21,773 nucleotides of DNA. It comes from Plantago elongata (taxonomy: Eukaryota > Streptophyta > Magnoliopsida > Lamiales > Plantaginaceae). How positions within the stretch are numbered: position 1 is the stretch's first letter; each line of letters begins with the position of its first letter. Location of the stretch: assembly GCA_036897095.1 (NCBI GenBank), contig JAYMSP010002952.1, forward strand, positions 1-21,773, given 5' to 3'. The notes beneath the pieces were generated by a model. That model searched no databases. It saw only the letters and a program-made list of their open reading frames with translations, and was not told the origin of the DNA. The position numbers and the translations under genes were made by a program. Positions 21,117-21,773 of this stretch are shown here, piece after piece.

Positions 21117-21717
21117 ATGTTTCCAAAACGTGTCAATTCGTTTTCCCCGCATGTATATATTCACAACAATGTCATTACCAAGCTGCAATACTCATCAATG
21201 GACTATAGTGTAATTAAGCGAAAATTCAAAAACCAACCTCCACAGGCTCCACCGCCTCTACCACCACCGGCCAACATGCTACCAAGGCCGTCGTTCAACA
21301 TGGGCCCACATGTGGAGGAAATCGACCACGTGGCACGTATGAACCGTGCTAGGAGCATAGAGTATACTGACGCTAGGACATGGAAAATGAATTTTAGTGA
21401 TCCAGTCCGACAATTCTTTCTACAACAATAATCTTAACCATAGGTACGAGTTCAGTTATCCAACGGGAGGGTATCCATATCATCCGGGTCCGTTCCAACA
21501 AATGCCCCTTCCTCCTCCAGATTATCACCGTGCTCTTCCACGTCCATTTGTGTTACCTCCCCCCAGTAACCATCATCACCGCGGTCTCCCTGGACCACCA
21601 AGCAGACTTCCGCTGCCTCCACCAGATTATTATCATCCACCACTGCCTCCGGACATGTATTCGTATAGGCAACCGCATTATGGTGATCGGAACCCCAATG
21701 GCTGCATGATAATGTGA
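21117..21717 (+). CDS. Proline-rich protein with C-terminal CaaX box, probably two exons
   Basis: Two overlapping frames (21,117-21,431 and 21,397-21,717) make sense as one gene. An intron at 21,337-21,397 (61 nt, donor GTATGA, branch-like CTGAC, acceptor TTTTAG) joins exon 21,117-21,336 to exon 21,398-21,717 in phase and gives 179 residues. The protein has proline runs (APPPLPPPAN, MPLPPPDYH, LPLPPPDYY), His/Tyr-rich stretches and the end NPNGCMIM. Cys-Met-Ile-Met is a farnesylation-type CaaX box, and NPN-C-x-I-M closely resembles the ends of heavy-metal-associated isoprenylated plant proteins (HIPPs). No HMA metal-binding domain is present, so it may be a HIPP relic, a HIPP-derived protein, or an unrelated prenylated proline-rich protein. 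A simple frameshift instead of an intron is the other reading; 61 nt is short for a plant intron. Confidence 0.55.
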
Positions 21718-21773
21718 TGAGAATTTGGTGTTATGTTTTCTGATATATAGATAATAATTCCTCTATATTACTA

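Overview
This is a nuclear genomic window from a flowering plant, almost certainly a eudicot. The evidence is genes with short GT-AG introns, AT-rich intergenic DNA full of small plant-type transposons (MULE, Stowaway, SINE, a 5S-carrying TRIM-like LTR), and three intact genes of land-plant type: 60S ribosomal protein L14, a ROP-interactive CRIB (RIC) protein, and an extracellular leucine-rich-repeat (LRR) receptor-like protein. There is no operon or other bacterial feature. The species cannot be fixed from sequence alone.

Layout. 1-4.1 kb is gene-poor: a short open frame at the left edge, a tRNA-like SINE candidate, a Stowaway-type MITE, a possible MITE remnant and a tandemly doubled ~183-bp unit. 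4.1-5.2 kb is the first copy of a ~1.1-kb dispersed repeat. It is followed by a short MITE and by the C-terminal part of an F-box protein gene whose 5' half is missing. 6.9-13.2 kb is the gene core: RPL14 (minus, five coding exons), RIC (plus, four exons) and the LRR protein gene (minus, one exon). RPL14 and RIC diverge; RIC and LRR converge on an intergenic stretch that holds a 100-bp SINE with 18-bp target duplications. 13.7-13.95 kb carries a 5S-rRNA-derived LTR remnant. 14.7-15.86 kb is the second copy of the 1.1-kb repeat, in the same orientation. 15.8-16.74 kb is an inverted repeat enclosing a 20-bp minisatellite. 16.8-17.9 kb is a broken MULE/FAR1-type transposase gene. 18.0-18.2 kb is an array of 20-bp palindromes spaced exactly 32 bp apart. 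18,685-20,267 is a complete non-autonomous MULE with a perfect 10-bp target duplication, carrying a SINE and an internal tandem duplication. The right end has a proline-rich protein gene ending in a CaaX prenylation box.

How the genes relate. The three core genes do not form a pathway: one is housekeeping (ribosome), one is a ROP-GTPase effector and one is a cell-surface LRR protein. Their order does appear to match a block I recall from Arabidopsis (RPL14 near RIC6, and RIC7 beside an LRR gene), so this looks like a conserved syntenic island surrounded by fast-changing transposon DNA. The most unusual structures are the palindrome array and the minisatellite inside the inverted repeat, both next to the MULE relic.
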